From assembly GCA_025360565.1 (NCBI GenBank), contig JANYBY010000154.1, positions 1 through 45,873 of the forward strand: 45,873 nt of DNA, read 5' to 3'. The notes beneath the pieces are model-generated. The model saw only the letters and a program-made list of their open reading frames with translations. It was not told the DNA's origin and did not search any database. This document shows positions 1 to 8,583 of the stretch, piece after piece; the stretch's first letter is position 1; every line of letters starts with the position of its first letter. A program made the translations under genes and the position numbers. The stretch is from Bacteroidota bacterium. Lineage in GTDB: Bacteria > Bacteroidota > Bacteroidia > B-17B0 > Aurantibacillaceae.

Positions 1-1393
1 TAAATCCTTTAATGGTATCCTCAATTCCTACAAATACACCTTTTAAACCTGTAAATTGTTCAGCCACATGAAAAGGTTGTGATAAGAAACGTTGAACACG
101 ACGCGCACGCGATACGATCAATTTATCATCTTCACTTAACTCATCCATTCCTAAAATGGCAATAATATCTTGTAATTCTTTGTAACGTTGTAAAGTTAAT
201 TTTACACGTTGAGCGCAATTGTAATGGGCATCTCCTAAAACAGCTGCAGTTAAAATACGCGAAGTAGAATCTAATGGATCTACCGCAGGATAAATTCCTA
301 ACTCGGCAATTTTACGGCTTAATACAGTGGTAGCATCTAAGTGAGAGAAAGTAGTTGCGGGAGCAGGATCGGTTAAGTCATCGGCAGGTACGTAAACCGC
401 TTGTACCGAAGTAATGGATCCGTTTTTGGTTGAAGTGATACGCTCTTGCATTACGCCCATTTCGGTTGCTAATGTTGGCTGATAACCTACGGCTGAGGGC
501 ATACGGCCTAATAGGGCAGATACTTCTGAGCCCGCTTGTGTAAAACGGAAAATATTATCAATAAAAAATAAAATGTCTTTTCCTTGTCCTGAACCTTCAC
601 CATCGCGGAAATATTCAGCAAGTGTTAATCCAGATAATGCTACGCGTGCGCGGGCTCCGGGAGGCTCGTTCATTTGTCCGAACACGAAAGTAGCTTGCGA
701 TTTTTTTAATTCGTTCACATCCACTTTATCCAAATCCCAACCGCCGGCTTCCATCGAATGTTTAAATTCATCACCGTATTTTACAATTCCTGATTCTATC
801 ATCTCACGTAATAAGTCATTTCCTTCACGTGAGCGCTCTCCTACACCTGCAAATACTGAATAACCTGAGTGGCCTTTAGCTATGTTATTAATTAATTCCT
901 GAATCAATACTGTTTTACCAACACCGGCTCCGCCAAATAAACCAATTTTTCCTCCTTTTGCATAAGGCTCAATAAGGTCAATTACCTTAATTCCGGTAAA
1001 TAATACTTCTGTGGCGGTTGATAGATCTTCAAATTTAGGCGGTAGGCGGTGAATAGAATATCCTCCCGCATTATCAACCGAGTTAATACCATCAATGGCT
1101 TCGCCCACAACATTAAATAATCTTCCTTTTATTTTTTCGCCGGTCGGCATAGTAATGGCATTTCCGGTTGAAATTACTTCCATGCCACGGTAAACACCAT
1201 CGGTACTATCCATGGCAATTGTGCGCACAGTGTCCTCACCAATATGTTGTTGTACTTCTAAAATAATTTTTTGAGTGCCTTTAACAATAACTAGGGCATC
1301 TAAAATATTCGGTAATTTTCCGCCCTCTAGATCAAAGCGAACATCGATTACGGGACCAATAACTTGAGCAATTTTTCCAATCTGTTTAGACAT
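1..1393 (-). CDS. atpD: F1Fo ATP synthase subunit beta (3' end cut by window)
   Basis: Catalytic beta subunit of the F1 part of ATP synthase, on the cytoplasmic face of the inner membrane. Translating the minus strand from the ATG at 1393 gives about 464 residues, starting MSKQIGKIAQVIGPVIDVRF, the usual beta N-terminal barrel. The Walker A loop GGAGVGKT, the ELINNIA helix, GERSREGNDL and the Walker B region ILFFIDNIFRFTQAGSEVS follow in the normal order, then AVDPLDSTSR. The frame is open to base 1, so about 35-40 C-terminal residues of a typical 500-residue protein lie outside. A perfect Bacteroidota -7 element sits 26 nt upstream of the start, so the gene probably begins its own transcript rather than following atpA/atpG. 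Identity is very secure. Confidence 0.98.
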   Translation of the reverse strand, partial: MSKQIGKIAQVIGPVIDVRFDLEGGKLPNILDALVIVKGTQKIILEVQQHIGEDTVRTIAMDSTDGVYRGMEVISTGNAITMPTGEKIKGRLFNVVGEAIDGINSVDNAGGYSIHRLPPKFEDLSTATEVLFTGIKVIDLIEPYAKGGKIGLFGGAGVGKTVLIQELINNIAKGHSGYSVFAGVGERSREGNDLLREMIESGIVKYGDEFKHSMEAGGWDLDKVDVNELKKSQATFVFGQMNEPPGARARVALSGLTLAEYFRDGEGSGQGKDILFFIDNIFRFTQAGSEVSALLGRMPSAVGYQPTLATEMGVMQERITSTKNGSITSVQAVYVPADDLTDPAPATTFSHLDATTVLSRKIAELGIYPAVDPLDSTSRILTAAVLGDAHYNCAQRVKLTLQRYKELQDIIAILGMDELSEDDKLIVSRARRVQRFLSQPFHVAEQFTGLKGVFVGIEDTIKGF

Positions 1394-1719
1394 GAGATAC
1401 GTTTCTTTTAATTCGGTTGCAAATGTAGAGTTTTTATCTAATTATTTAAGGCAAAAAGCCATAATTATGAGATGATTTTTAACAATTGAAAACCAAATGT
1501 TCATTACTCTTAACCAAACTAAGTAAAAGTTGATTTTTAAGCTGTTTTTTATTGGAAATTAAAAATTACAATTGTTTTGCCTTAATAATAAATTGCGAAA
1601 GTTTACTCACCAAAACTCATATTTCACCATTCATTAGGCTTATTCCACCATTCCGTTTGACACTTAAATGGTTGTAGTTGTTCGTTTTAGCTATATATTC
1701 AATACCTTTATCGGAATAT
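1394..1719. other. Gene-free spacer between divergent atpD and T9SS cargo gene
   Basis: This AT-rich stretch of about 326 bp holds the atpD promoter near its left end. I see no ORF with a recognisable product, no RNA gene and no strong hairpin. The right part must hold the promoter of the plus-strand cargo gene, but I cannot point to a good TAnnTTTG match there. Confidence 0.5.
1419..1427 (-). promoter_or_regulatory. Predicted -7 promoter element of atpD
   Basis: On the minus strand the sequence reads TACATTTGC, a perfect match to the Bacteroidota TAnnTTTG element. It predicts a start of transcription near 1412 and a leader of about 20 nt. A TTG lies 24 bp upstream (1454-1452), somewhat farther than the usual spacing, so the -33 assignment is uncertain. 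Confidence 0.6.
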
Positions 1720-3621
1720 ATGACCCAAAGTACTTTCGTTAAACGCCTTTGCTCATTTGCATTTATTTTTTTATTTGCAGTTACTTCTTTTGGCCAGTCA
1801 ACCTATAACGCCTATGCAAAAGTTACTGCTATTGCGGGCGGCAACGTTTTAACGGTAACAAACGTAAATCAGGTAAATCACACATTTAATATTGGAGAAT
1901 TCGTAATTGTAATGCAGATGCAGGATGATGTTATTGGCGCCAACACCTTGAACGCGGCCACATTTGGCGATCTTAGCGCTATTGGCAATGCCGGCAAGTT
2001 TGAGGTAGCGCAAATATCGTCATTAGCCGGAGGGCTTACTACTATTGGATTAGCGAGCCCCCTGGTAAACGTTTATAACACCGGTGCAAATTCATTGGTG
2101 CAGGTTATTAGTTTCCGTAGATTAAGTGCAGGCGCATTTACATCAACTAATAACATAACAGGTGTTGTATGGAATTCAGCCCTAGGTACCGGCGGTGTTA
2201 TTGCCATCGAAATCCCAACAATTTTTACTTTAAATCACAGTATTAACGCTAACGGATTAGGTTTTAACGGAGGTGTAAAAAATACACCAAATGGTTTTAC
2301 CGTTTGCGAAACAATTACTTTTAGAAATGCGCTGGCAACAAGATATGCAGGAAAAGGCGAAGGAATTTATAGAAATACCAACGCGGCCTTTGCAGCTGCA
2401 AGAGGAAAAATATTAACCGGCGGCGGCGGCGGAAACGACGTAAATGCAGGCGGTGGCGGTGGTGGAAATTTTACAGTTGGCGGCTCTGGCGGATCGGGGT
2501 GGACCCCATCCGGCGCAGGTTGTAGCCCTATTGCCGGCGGCTTAGGCGGAATTGCACTCAATGCCTTCATAAATGCGGGCCGTGTTTACATGGGCGGCGG
2601 CGGCGGCGGCGGTCACGAGAACGATGGTGTTGGAACCCTTGGTGGAAACGGCGGCGGAATAATTTTACTTAAAACAGGAACTTTAACCACAGTTGCTTGT
2701 GGTGGAATTATTATTTCGGCAAATGGGATAACACCTCCAAATAACGGAATTGACGGGGCAGGTGGCGGTGGCGCGGCAGGCTCTTTAGTGTTTCAGGTAA
2801 ACGCGTGGAATGTTGCAGGTGGATGCCCATTAAGCATCACCGCAAATGGCGGAAGCGGAGGTAGCTCCAACTTTGGCGGAGCGGGTGCGCACGGCGGCGG
2901 CGGCGGCGGCGGTCAGGGTGCAATTATTTTTTCAACACCTATGCCAACACTAAATGTAAATGTAAACACCCTACCCGGAAACGGAGGTACAAGTTGTTTA
3001 GGTTGTGCCCCGGGTGTAAACGGCGGTAATGGAGGCGGGCCTAATAACGCCGGAATTATTGTGGATAACGTGGGTCCTTTGCCAATTGAGCTTGTTTATT
3101 TTAAAGCAGAAAGTATGGATACCAAAGTGGCTTTAAGCTGGGAAACTGCAACTGAAAGGAACACAAACTATTTTATTGCGGAAAAAAGCACCGATGGCGT
3201 TAATTGGATTGAATTGGATAAAATAAAGGCAGCTGAAAACTCTGCGGTAAAATTATTTTACGAACAAGAAGATCTGAATCCGCTTAAAGGAATATCTTAT
3301 TACAGATTAAGAGCAATTGATCTGGATCACACAGAGCATATTTCCGAAACGCAAGTGATTGACAGAACTAACAAAGCCGAATACGTTATTTTTTATCCGA
3401 ACCCAACAGCCGAAATTTTTAATATTGTTACTTCAGGGCAAGCCAAAGATGTGACTTACGAATTTTTTGATATTTCAGGAAAACAAGTGGAAGTGCTGGT
3501 AACCGAAATACAAGCGAATAAGATCATTTTTAATATTTCGGCATTAAATCGAGGAATTTATTTTCTGAATATTAAATCGCCAAACGGTAACAAAACCAAT
3601 AATAAGATTATTATTAAATAG
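1720..3621 (+). CDS. Glycine-rich secreted protein with T9SS type A sorting domain
   Basis: Predicted cell-surface or secreted cargo of the type IX secretion system, 633 residues from the ATG at 1720. A TTG at 1678 would add 14 residues ahead of the signal peptide and is unlikely. The N-terminus (MTQSTFVKRLCSFAFIFLF, then AVTSFGQ) is a clear signal peptide. The middle, roughly residues 190-460, is extremely glycine-rich with GGGGG runs, like adhesin or surface-layer low-complexity regions. After about residue 465 come a fibronectin-like segment (LPIELVYFKAE, VALSWETATERNTNYF, YYRLRAIDLD) and the T9SS C-terminal domain: YPNP, YEFFDISGKQV, LNRGIYFLNI, and a final lysine-rich strand. No enzyme domain is visible, and the function of the glycine-rich part is unknown. 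Confidence 0.88.
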   Translation: MTQSTFVKRLCSFAFIFLFAVTSFGQSTYNAYAKVTAIAGGNVLTVTNVNQVNHTFNIGEFVIVMQMQDDVIGANTLNAATFGDLSAIGNAGKFEVAQISSLAGGLTTIGLASPLVNVYNTGANSLVQVISFRRLSAGAFTSTNNITGVVWNSALGTGGVIAIEIPTIFTLNHSINANGLGFNGGVKNTPNGFTVCETITFRNALATRYAGKGEGIYRNTNAAFAAARGKILTGGGGGNDVNAGGGGGGNFTVGGSGGSGWTPSGAGCSPIAGGLGGIALNAFINAGRVYMGGGGGGGHENDGVGTLGGNGGGIILLKTGTLTTVACGGIIISANGITPPNNGIDGAGGGGAAGSLVFQVNAWNVAGGCPLSITANGGSGGSSNFGGAGAHGGGGGGGQGAIIFSTPMPTLNVNVNTLPGNGGTSCLGCAPGVNGGNGGGPNNAGIIVDNVGPLPIELVYFKAESMDTKVALSWETATERNTNYFIAEKSTDGVNWIELDKIKAAENSAVKLFYEQEDLNPLKGISYYRLRAIDLDHTEHISETQVIDRTNKAEYVIFYPNPTAEIFNIVTSGQAKDVTYEFFDISGKQVEVLVTEIQANKIIFNISALNRGIYFLNIKSPNGNKTNNKIIIK

Positions 3622-3646
3622 TCTTTAATCTCAGTTCCAAAACCGT

Positions 3647-3655
3647 TACTTTTAC
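3647..3655 (+). promoter_or_regulatory. Possible -7 element at the ribF start
   Basis: TACTTTTAC resembles the Bacteroidota -7 element TAnnTTTG, with A for G at the last place. It lies only 4-12 nt before the annotated GTG start of ribF, so a transcript from here would be leaderless or start inside the codon region. Weak evidence, but it bears on the choice of start. Confidence 0.3.
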
Positions 3656-3658
3656 ATC

Positions 3659-4618
3659 GTGCTTACTGTAAGAAATACCAAACATTTCAGGATCGAACAG
3701 CCATCCATTGTTACCATTGGTACGTTTGACGGTGTTCATTTGGGGCATCAAAAAATATTGAGCCGCCTTCAGCAATTAAAACAAAAGCATGGTTTAAACG
3801 CGGTGGTGTTAACGTTTGAGCCCCATCCCCGAAAAGTATTGCATCCCGAACAAAAAGACCTTAAATTAATTACGCTGATCGAGGAAAAATTAAATCTGCT
3901 CGAAAATTACGGCGTAGATGTGGCCATTGTTTATCCGTTCGATAAAAGTTTTTCGTATTTCGAGGCGAGAGAATACATTGAAAAAATTCTCTTAAAAAGT
4001 TTAAAAGTAAAATACCTTGTTATTGGTTACGACCATAAATTTGGCCACGATCGTACGGGCGATATTAAAATATTAAAAGAGTACGCAAAAGAGTACGATT
4101 ACGAGGTGGAAGAGATAGATGCGATAGATATTGACCATATTGCTATTAGCAGCAGCAAAATAAGGGTTGCCATAGAAGCCGGTAATATTGATCTGGCGAA
4201 TAATTATTTGGGGCATTACTTTTTTTTATACGCAACCGTTGTTCATGGTAAGCAGCTTGGTAAACAACTCGGGTTTCCTACGGCGAATTTAAAAATTGAG
4301 AGCAAGGATAAACTGATCCCTAAAATAGGCGTGTATTTTGTTGAGGTTGAAATTGCAGCGAATAAATATTACGGTATGATGAATATTGGCATCAATCCCA
4401 CAACCGATAACGACGGTAAGGTGAAGATGGAAGTGAATATTTTTGATTTTAATGAAGATATTTACGGAAAGACCGTGTGTATAAATTTTCTTAAATATTT
4501 ACGCGACGAGAAAAAATTTAATACCTTGGAGGAACTTATTGATGAGATAAAGGAAGATAAAAAAAAATGTTTGGTCTTGATCGAAGAAATAAAAAAAACT
4601 TTGTGCTCGTTAACTTAG
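3659..4618 (+). CDS. ribF: Bifunctional riboflavin kinase / FAD synthetase
   Basis: Converts riboflavin to FMN and FMN to FAD in the cytoplasm; 319 residues, normal for the family. The N-terminal adenylyltransferase shows the nucleotide-binding loop VTIGTFDGVHLGHQKIL near residues 18-34, FEPHPRKVL, and ISSSKIR near residue 163. The C-terminal flavokinase shows GKQLGKQLGFPTANL near residue 198, MNIGINPTTD, and the closing FNEDIYGK and YLRDEKKF motifs. The start used is GTG (3659); no ATG fits upstream, and a later start would shorten the first strand. There is no FMN-riboswitch-like leader: only about 37 nt separate it from the upstream gene. It overlaps nothing and is followed 11 nt later by a secreted LRR protein. 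Confidence 0.96.
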   Translation: MLTVRNTKHFRIEQPSIVTIGTFDGVHLGHQKILSRLQQLKQKHGLNAVVLTFEPHPRKVLHPEQKDLKLITLIEEKLNLLENYGVDVAIVYPFDKSFSYFEAREYIEKILLKSLKVKYLVIGYDHKFGHDRTGDIKILKEYAKEYDYEVEEIDAIDIDHIAISSSKIRVAIEAGNIDLANNYLGHYFFLYATVVHGKQLGKQLGFPTANLKIESKDKLIPKIGVYFVEVEIAANKYYGMMNIGINPTTDNDGKVKMEVNIFDFNEDIYGKTVCINFLKYLRDEKKFNTLEELIDEIKEDKKKCLVLIEEIKKTLCSLT

Positions 4619-4629
4619 GATCTTTAAAA

Positions 4630-5232
4630 ATGAGAATTATTAAATTTGTTATACTGATTTTATTTATGGGTTCAGCGGCCGTTACGCGAGCCCAATTATT
4701 GGATACAGTTGCTCTCGAGGCATGTCCTACATACACTAATCTTGCAGAGGCGCTCAAAGATCCGGATAAAGTAATAAAGCTGAGTTTGCGCAAAAAAAAA
4801 TACAAAGAATTTCCGAGAGAGATCTATCAATTTAAAAATTTACAATGGCTCGATTTAAGTAAAAATGCCATCAAAGAATTGCCGGATAGTGTGGCTGAAT
4901 TTAAATTTTTGCAATTTTTTAGCATCAGCAAGAACGGATTAGAAAGATTGCCGCTAAACATCGGAAAACTTAAAAATTTAAAATACATTAACGTCAATCA
5001 AAATAATTTAACCCGTTTACCTTACACTTTTGGCGATCTTGAGAACCTGGAATTTGCAGATCTGTGGAGTAATAGTTTTGATGAATTTCCCGAAAGTTTA
5101 AAGAATCTGAAAAAGCTTAGGTCAATGGATCTTCGCAACATTCTTATCCCTAAAAACATTCAGCAAGGGCTTGAAAGTGTGCTCCCTAAGGCCATAATTT
5201 ATTTTAGTCCGCCCTGTAACTGCAGTTGGTAA
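4630..5232 (+). CDS. Secreted leucine-rich-repeat protein
   Basis: 200 residues from the ATG at 4630. A longer frame from 4567 would run into the end of ribF and place 21 residues before the signal peptide, so it is rejected. MRIIKFVILILFMGSAAVTR followed by AQ is a signal peptide. From about residue 65 there are roughly five leucine-rich repeats of the LxxLxLxxNxLxxLPxxIxxL type, for example LQWLDLSKNAIKELPDS, LKYINVNQNNLTRLP and LEFADLWSNSFDEFP. The end carries a CNCSW tail. LRR arrays of this kind bind proteins or glycans, but no ligand can be read from the sequence. It probably acts in the periplasm or at the surface. It lies 11 nt after ribF and so may share its transcript. Confidence 0.82.
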   Translation: MRIIKFVILILFMGSAAVTRAQLLDTVALEACPTYTNLAEALKDPDKVIKLSLRKKKYKEFPREIYQFKNLQWLDLSKNAIKELPDSVAEFKFLQFFSISKNGLERLPLNIGKLKNLKYINVNQNNLTRLPYTFGDLENLEFADLWSNSFDEFPESLKNLKKLRSMDLRNILIPKNIQQGLESVLPKAIIYFSPPCNCSW

Positions 5233-5250
5233 AGGGTTTTGGCCATTTCG

Positions 5251-5282
5251 ACTTATTAAGAAAGCGCTTTTAATAAGTTTTG
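5251..5282 (+). terminator. Putative terminator after the LRR gene
   Basis: ACTTATTA (5251-5258) pairs with TAATAAGT (5271-5278), and AAGCGCTT lies at the centre, followed by TTTTG. The stem has a 2-nt bulge and almost no loop, so it is a cruciform-like hairpin rather than a textbook terminator. It is placed 18 nt after the LRR stop codon and before the next gene's upstream region. Confidence 0.4.
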
Positions 5283-5350
5283 CCCTTAGCGCTTAAAACC
5301 AAGCGCAATTATTCCAAATTTTATGAAATGCATTTTGCCCTTTTTTTACG

Positions 5351-7525
5351 ATGAAGAAAATAGTATTCTTTTCATGTATGTTATTGTTTATTTTCTTTGG
5401 CCATGGCGGTTTACAAGCCCAGCCGGAAACCAAAGCAATGCAAGAAGAGAAAGCTTACAACGCATTAAACGACCACGATTATGCCTTAGCTTATAATCTT
5501 TTTGATAAGCTGTACGCCAAATACCCCAAAAATTTTGACTACAAATTTAAACTTGGCTTTTGTTGTTTAAATTATCCCGAAAAAAAGCAGCGCGCGCTCG
5601 AAATGTTTCAGGAGATCAGAAAAGAAAATAAAAGTCTTGAGGCCGATTATTATTTAGCTTGGGCTTATCACATAAATTATAAGTTTGATAGGGCGATCGG
5701 AATTTTAGATACAATTGTACAGATCGTTACTAAGGATGAAAAAAAAATGGATAAAGAAATGTTTGTTAACTGCAAACATATCTTACAAAATTGCAAGAAC
5801 GGAAAATTGCTTATTGATAACAAGGTGATTTGCGAAATACTAAATCTGGGCGCGCCTATAAATACCGACGAAGATCAATACGTTCCGGCAATCACTACAG
5901 ATGAATCGATCCTGTTCTTTACCTATCGCGGTAAAAAGAGTGTGGGCGGCAAACTGAACGGAAACCTGGAACCCGATCCGATCGAAGGCGTTTATAATGA
6001 AGACGTTTACGTGGCTTACAATAATACCGATGGCACTTGGTCAGATCCGATCGAGATTCCCGGCATAAACACACCCGGTAACGACGCGGCCATTGCGGTT
6101 TCACCAGATGGACAAACGCTTTTTATTTTTTACAGCGATGCAAAAAATTCGGGCGATATTCTCGTTAGTACATTAGATGGAAGCAAATTCTCTAAACCCG
6201 TAGCGCTGAATAAAAATATTAACACGGATTATTGGGAAGGTTCCTGTTCTATTTCGGCCGATGGAAAAACTTTGTATTTCGCGAGCGAACGCCCGGGTGG
6301 CATTGGCGGAAGAGATATTTGGGTTTGTGAAAAAGTTGATGGCGACTGGGGTTCGGCAAAAAATCTTGGTCCAAAAATAAATACAGAGTTTGATGATGAT
6401 GCTCCTTTTATTCACCCCGATGGTATTACATTATTTTTTAGTTCAAAAGGCCATAGCAGTATTGGCGGGTATGATATTATGTTCTCGATCAAAAAAGATA
6501 ACGAGTGGCTTGCCCCAAGAAACATGGGCATTCCGTTAAATACCACCGAGGATGATAGATATTATGTTATTAATGACGAAGGAAGTAAAGGTTTTTTTAG
6601 CAGTAATCGTGGTAGCTCAGGAGGATTAGGCATGGAAGATATTTATGTAGTTAACCCGGGAATTTTAGGAGAAAAACCGGTTATCGCATTATTAAAAGGA
6701 ATTGTTTATGGCGACGATAAACCAATTGAGGCAAAACTACAAGTAACAAAATTGGCGAATAAAGATACCATTGGTCCGTTTATAACAAATAAAGAATCCG
6801 GAAAATATTTAATGGCACTTAGTCCCGGTTTTGTTTACCGCTTAAAGGTAATTGCTCCGGGATACGAGCCCATTGAAGAAGATCTTGACGTTGAAACTTT
6901 AAATACCTTCATGGAAACGGTTAAGAATTTTTATTTGTATTCGCCCGGCAAAACACCAACCGTTGTAATAACACCAACTGTGGCAACTACCAAAACAACG
7001 GTTACGGTGCCCACAAAAACAATTGTTACAACGCCAACTGTTACGCCAACCGAAACAACTGTTGTTGTAACCGAAACTACAGTGCCAACAAAAACAACGG
7101 CGCCAACAGAAACAGTGGCGTTAACAAACACACCATGCGATGGACAGCCTTTGCCTGACTTTACACCGCTAAAAGGAAAATCGCTGAACGATATCCAATA
7201 TTATAAACAGCTGCTGAGTATGGCCGGAAATTATTGCGCAGAAGGAATGATATATAAAGTACAGATAGGAGCCTATAGAAAACCCCAGAATTTTAAATAC
7301 AAAAATCTGCGCCAGTTCGGTCAGCCCGAAATTATTGATTACCCGGATGGAATAACGCGTTTTACCCAGCTGCAATTTAAAACTCTAAAAGAAGCTGAGG
7401 TTCAACGCCAGAAATCCATTGCCAAAGGCCAAACAGACGCGTGGATAGTTGCATTTGTAAATGGCAAGCGTTATACCCTTGAGGAGTTGATCATGCTTGA
7501 TTACCTTGGTAAGGCTATTAATTAG
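5351..7525 (+). CDS. TPR / PD40 beta-propeller protein ending in a SPOR domain
   Basis: 724-residue predicted periplasmic or outer-membrane-associated protein. Domains in order: signal peptide (MKKIVFFSCMLLFIFFGHGG, then LQAQ); TPR-like helices at about 30-160 (YALAYNLFDKLYAKYPKN, RAIGILDTIVQ); five PD40 propeller repeats at about 185-435 with the family signatures SPDGQTLF, SADGKTLYFASERPGGIGG, HPDGITLFFSSKG and FFSSNRG; a carboxypeptidase-regulatory-like beta domain at about 445-530; a Thr/Val/Pro-rich linker at about 535-600; and a SPOR-like C-terminus (YKVQIGAYRKPQNF, DGITRFTQLQF, DAWIVAFVNGKR). This is the PorE/PG1058 layout but with SPOR in place of OmpA as the presumed peptidoglycan-binding end. 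A role in envelope or T9SS organisation is inferred. Compare the paralogue at 14499-16472. Confidence 0.85.
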   Translation: MKKIVFFSCMLLFIFFGHGGLQAQPETKAMQEEKAYNALNDHDYALAYNLFDKLYAKYPKNFDYKFKLGFCCLNYPEKKQRALEMFQEIRKENKSLEADYYLAWAYHINYKFDRAIGILDTIVQIVTKDEKKMDKEMFVNCKHILQNCKNGKLLIDNKVICEILNLGAPINTDEDQYVPAITTDESILFFTYRGKKSVGGKLNGNLEPDPIEGVYNEDVYVAYNNTDGTWSDPIEIPGINTPGNDAAIAVSPDGQTLFIFYSDAKNSGDILVSTLDGSKFSKPVALNKNINTDYWEGSCSISADGKTLYFASERPGGIGGRDIWVCEKVDGDWGSAKNLGPKINTEFDDDAPFIHPDGITLFFSSKGHSSIGGYDIMFSIKKDNEWLAPRNMGIPLNTTEDDRYYVINDEGSKGFFSSNRGSSGGLGMEDIYVVNPGILGEKPVIALLKGIVYGDDKPIEAKLQVTKLANKDTIGPFITNKESGKYLMALSPGFVYRLKVIAPGYEPIEEDLDVETLNTFMETVKNFYLYSPGKTPTVVITPTVATTKTTVTVPTKTIVTTPTVTPTETTVVVTETTVPTKTTAPTETVALTNTPCDGQPLPDFTPLKGKSLNDIQYYKQLLSMAGNYCAEGMIYKVQIGAYRKPQNFKYKNLRQFGQPEIIDYPDGITRFTQLQFKTLKEAEVQRQKSIAKGQTDAWIVAFVNGKRYTLEELIMLDYLGKAIN
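6943..7134 (+). repeat. Thr/Val/Pro-rich linker repeat inside the SPOR protein gene
   Basis: About 190 bp of near-repetitive codons for Thr, Val, Pro and Lys (units such as TPTV, TTVTVPTKT and TETTV). It encodes a flexible linker between the propeller/regulatory domain and the SPOR domain. The repeated acaacg, ccaacw and gttacg triplets make the tract prone to length change without a frameshift. Confidence 0.6.
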
Positions 7526-7574
7526 TCGCAAAACATTTCTTGTTCCTTGTTCTGTATGGTTAGCATTTTCCTGA

Positions 7575-7910
7575 ATGACTTTAATTCTTTTAATCTTAAT
7601 TACATTCATTCCCGCCATTTGTGTGGGTCTCTATTTATATTTCGGGCTGTTTGCTCCTTTGCGAAAAAAAGAAGCGGGAACAGAATTTGTGTATGTTGAG
7701 GCTGATGGATCAGTTCGCGAATTGCATCAACAGGAAATTGATTATTTAAATGCGCCCTTTAATTATAACGATGGCGCCAGGCCAATACTAAAAAAAAGAT
7801 ACGATGAAAAAAATACCGACGGAAAAATTTCGGGATTTATTTTACGCCAACGTGTTCCGCGGCACATTAAAATAATTAATAAGAGTGGGACAGGGATCAA
7901 TTTGAATTGA
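7575..7910 (+). CDS. Small single-pass membrane protein, function unknown
   Basis: 111 residues with one N-terminal transmembrane helix (about 3-27, LILLILITFIPAICVGLYLY) followed by a charged soluble tail. The tail begins RKKEAG and contains DGSVRELHQQEIDYL and KNTDGKISGFILRQRVPR. I do not recognise a named family. The well-formed start and positional independence suggest a real gene, probably a small protein restricted to this phylum. It starts 49 nt after the SPOR protein stop, on the same strand, and converges on frr 21 nt further on with no clear terminator between them. With the positive-inside rule the RKK after the helix would put the tail in the cytoplasm. Confidence 0.65.
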   Translation: MTLILLILITFIPAICVGLYLYFGLFAPLRKKEAGTEFVYVEADGSVRELHQQEIDYLNAPFNYNDGARPILKKRYDEKNTDGKISGFILRQRVPRHIKIINKSGTGINLN

Positions 7911-7931
7911 CAAATATGCCTGCATTTACGC

Positions 7932-8492
7932 CTAAACGGTCATGATCTCTTTTTCTTTTTGTTCAATGTGTTTATCCACTTTTACCGAACTGGCATCCGT
8001 TAAAGTTTGAATTTTAGTTTCACCGTCTTTTGCTTCATCTTCCGGTAATCCGTTCTTCTTTAAGGTTTTTACGGCTTCCATACTTTCTTTACGTAAATTT
8101 CGTATTGCCACTTTTGCATCTTCCCCTAAACTTTTTGCTGTTTTTGTCAAGTCCCTTCTGCGCTCTTCAGTTAAAGATGGAACAACAATACGAATAATTA
8201 CCCCATCGTTTTGCGGATTAAATCCAAGGTTTGCGGCCTGAATTGCTTTTTCTATGGGCGTTAACATGGTTTTTTCCCATGGCTGTATAATTAAAGTACG
8301 CGAATCCTGCGTGTTAACACTTGCTGTATTGCTGAGAGGCACTTTGCTTCCGTAATAATCAACCATTATATTTTCAACCATCATCGGGCTTGCTTTTCCG
8401 GCTCTTACTTTTTGAAGTTCCGATTCCAAATGTGTAATAGCTTTTTCCATTAAATCTTTGGTGTGCTCTAAAATTGATTTGATATCTTTCAT
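7932..8492 (-). CDS. frr: Ribosome recycling factor
   Basis: Releases ribosomes from mRNA after termination, together with EF-G. The product is 186 residues, the normal length. Typical motifs are visible: HLESELQKVRAGKASP near residue 21, VDYYGSKVPLSNTASV, the IQPWEK and ANLGFNPQNDG segments, IVVPSLTEERRRDL and the C-terminal helix with the KVDKHIEQKEKEI pattern. It lies downstream of the cysteine desulfurase on the same strand, separated by 91 bp that contain one of the intergenic repeats described below. In many Bacteroidota frr follows pyrH; that neighbour is absent here. Confidence 0.97.
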   Translation of the reverse strand: MKDIKSILEHTKDLMEKAITHLESELQKVRAGKASPMMVENIMVDYYGSKVPLSNTASVNTQDSRTLIIQPWEKTMLTPIEKAIQAANLGFNPQNDGVIIRIVVPSLTEERRRDLTKTAKSLGEDAKVAIRNLRKESMEAVKTLKKNGLPEDEAKDGETKIQTLTDASSVKVDKHIEQKEKEIMTV

Positions 8493-8553
8493 AATAGTTT
8501 AAAGTTTTGGGTTGATAGTTTATAGCTTTGAATTCTTGGTCATGTCTCTTTTA

Positions 8554-8572
8554 AGTCTTGCCTCTTGCTTCC
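8554..8572. repeat. Intergenic repeat, copy 1 of the CCTCTTGCTTCC family
   Basis: AGTCTTGCCTCTTGCTTCC. It differs at one of 19 positions from the copies at 9880-9898 and 16647-16665. All three copies lie in gaps between minus-strand genes. Confidence 0.7.
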
Positions 8573-8583
8573 CTTCATTCTTG

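Noticed and set aside
573..863. Plus-strand ORF of 96 residues
   Set aside because: It is antisense to atpD, whose translation in the opposite frame is unmistakable; low-information Ser/Pro/Asn composition.
2367..2570. Minus-strand proline-rich ORF of 67 residues
   Set aside because: It is the antisense shadow of the glycine codons (GGC/GGT read as GCC/ACC/CCG) of the T9SS cargo.
3620..3660. FMN riboswitch before ribF
   Set aside because: The gap is only about 37 nt, too short for the RFN element, and none of its conserved stems is seen.
4567..4629. Earlier start for the LRR protein inside ribF
   Set aside because: It would put 21 charged residues before the signal peptide and use ribF coding DNA; the ATG at 4630 is the natural start.
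6931..7131. Minus-strand Val/Gly-rich ORF
   Set aside because: Antisense image of the Thr/Val/Pro linker repeat; no start context or homology.
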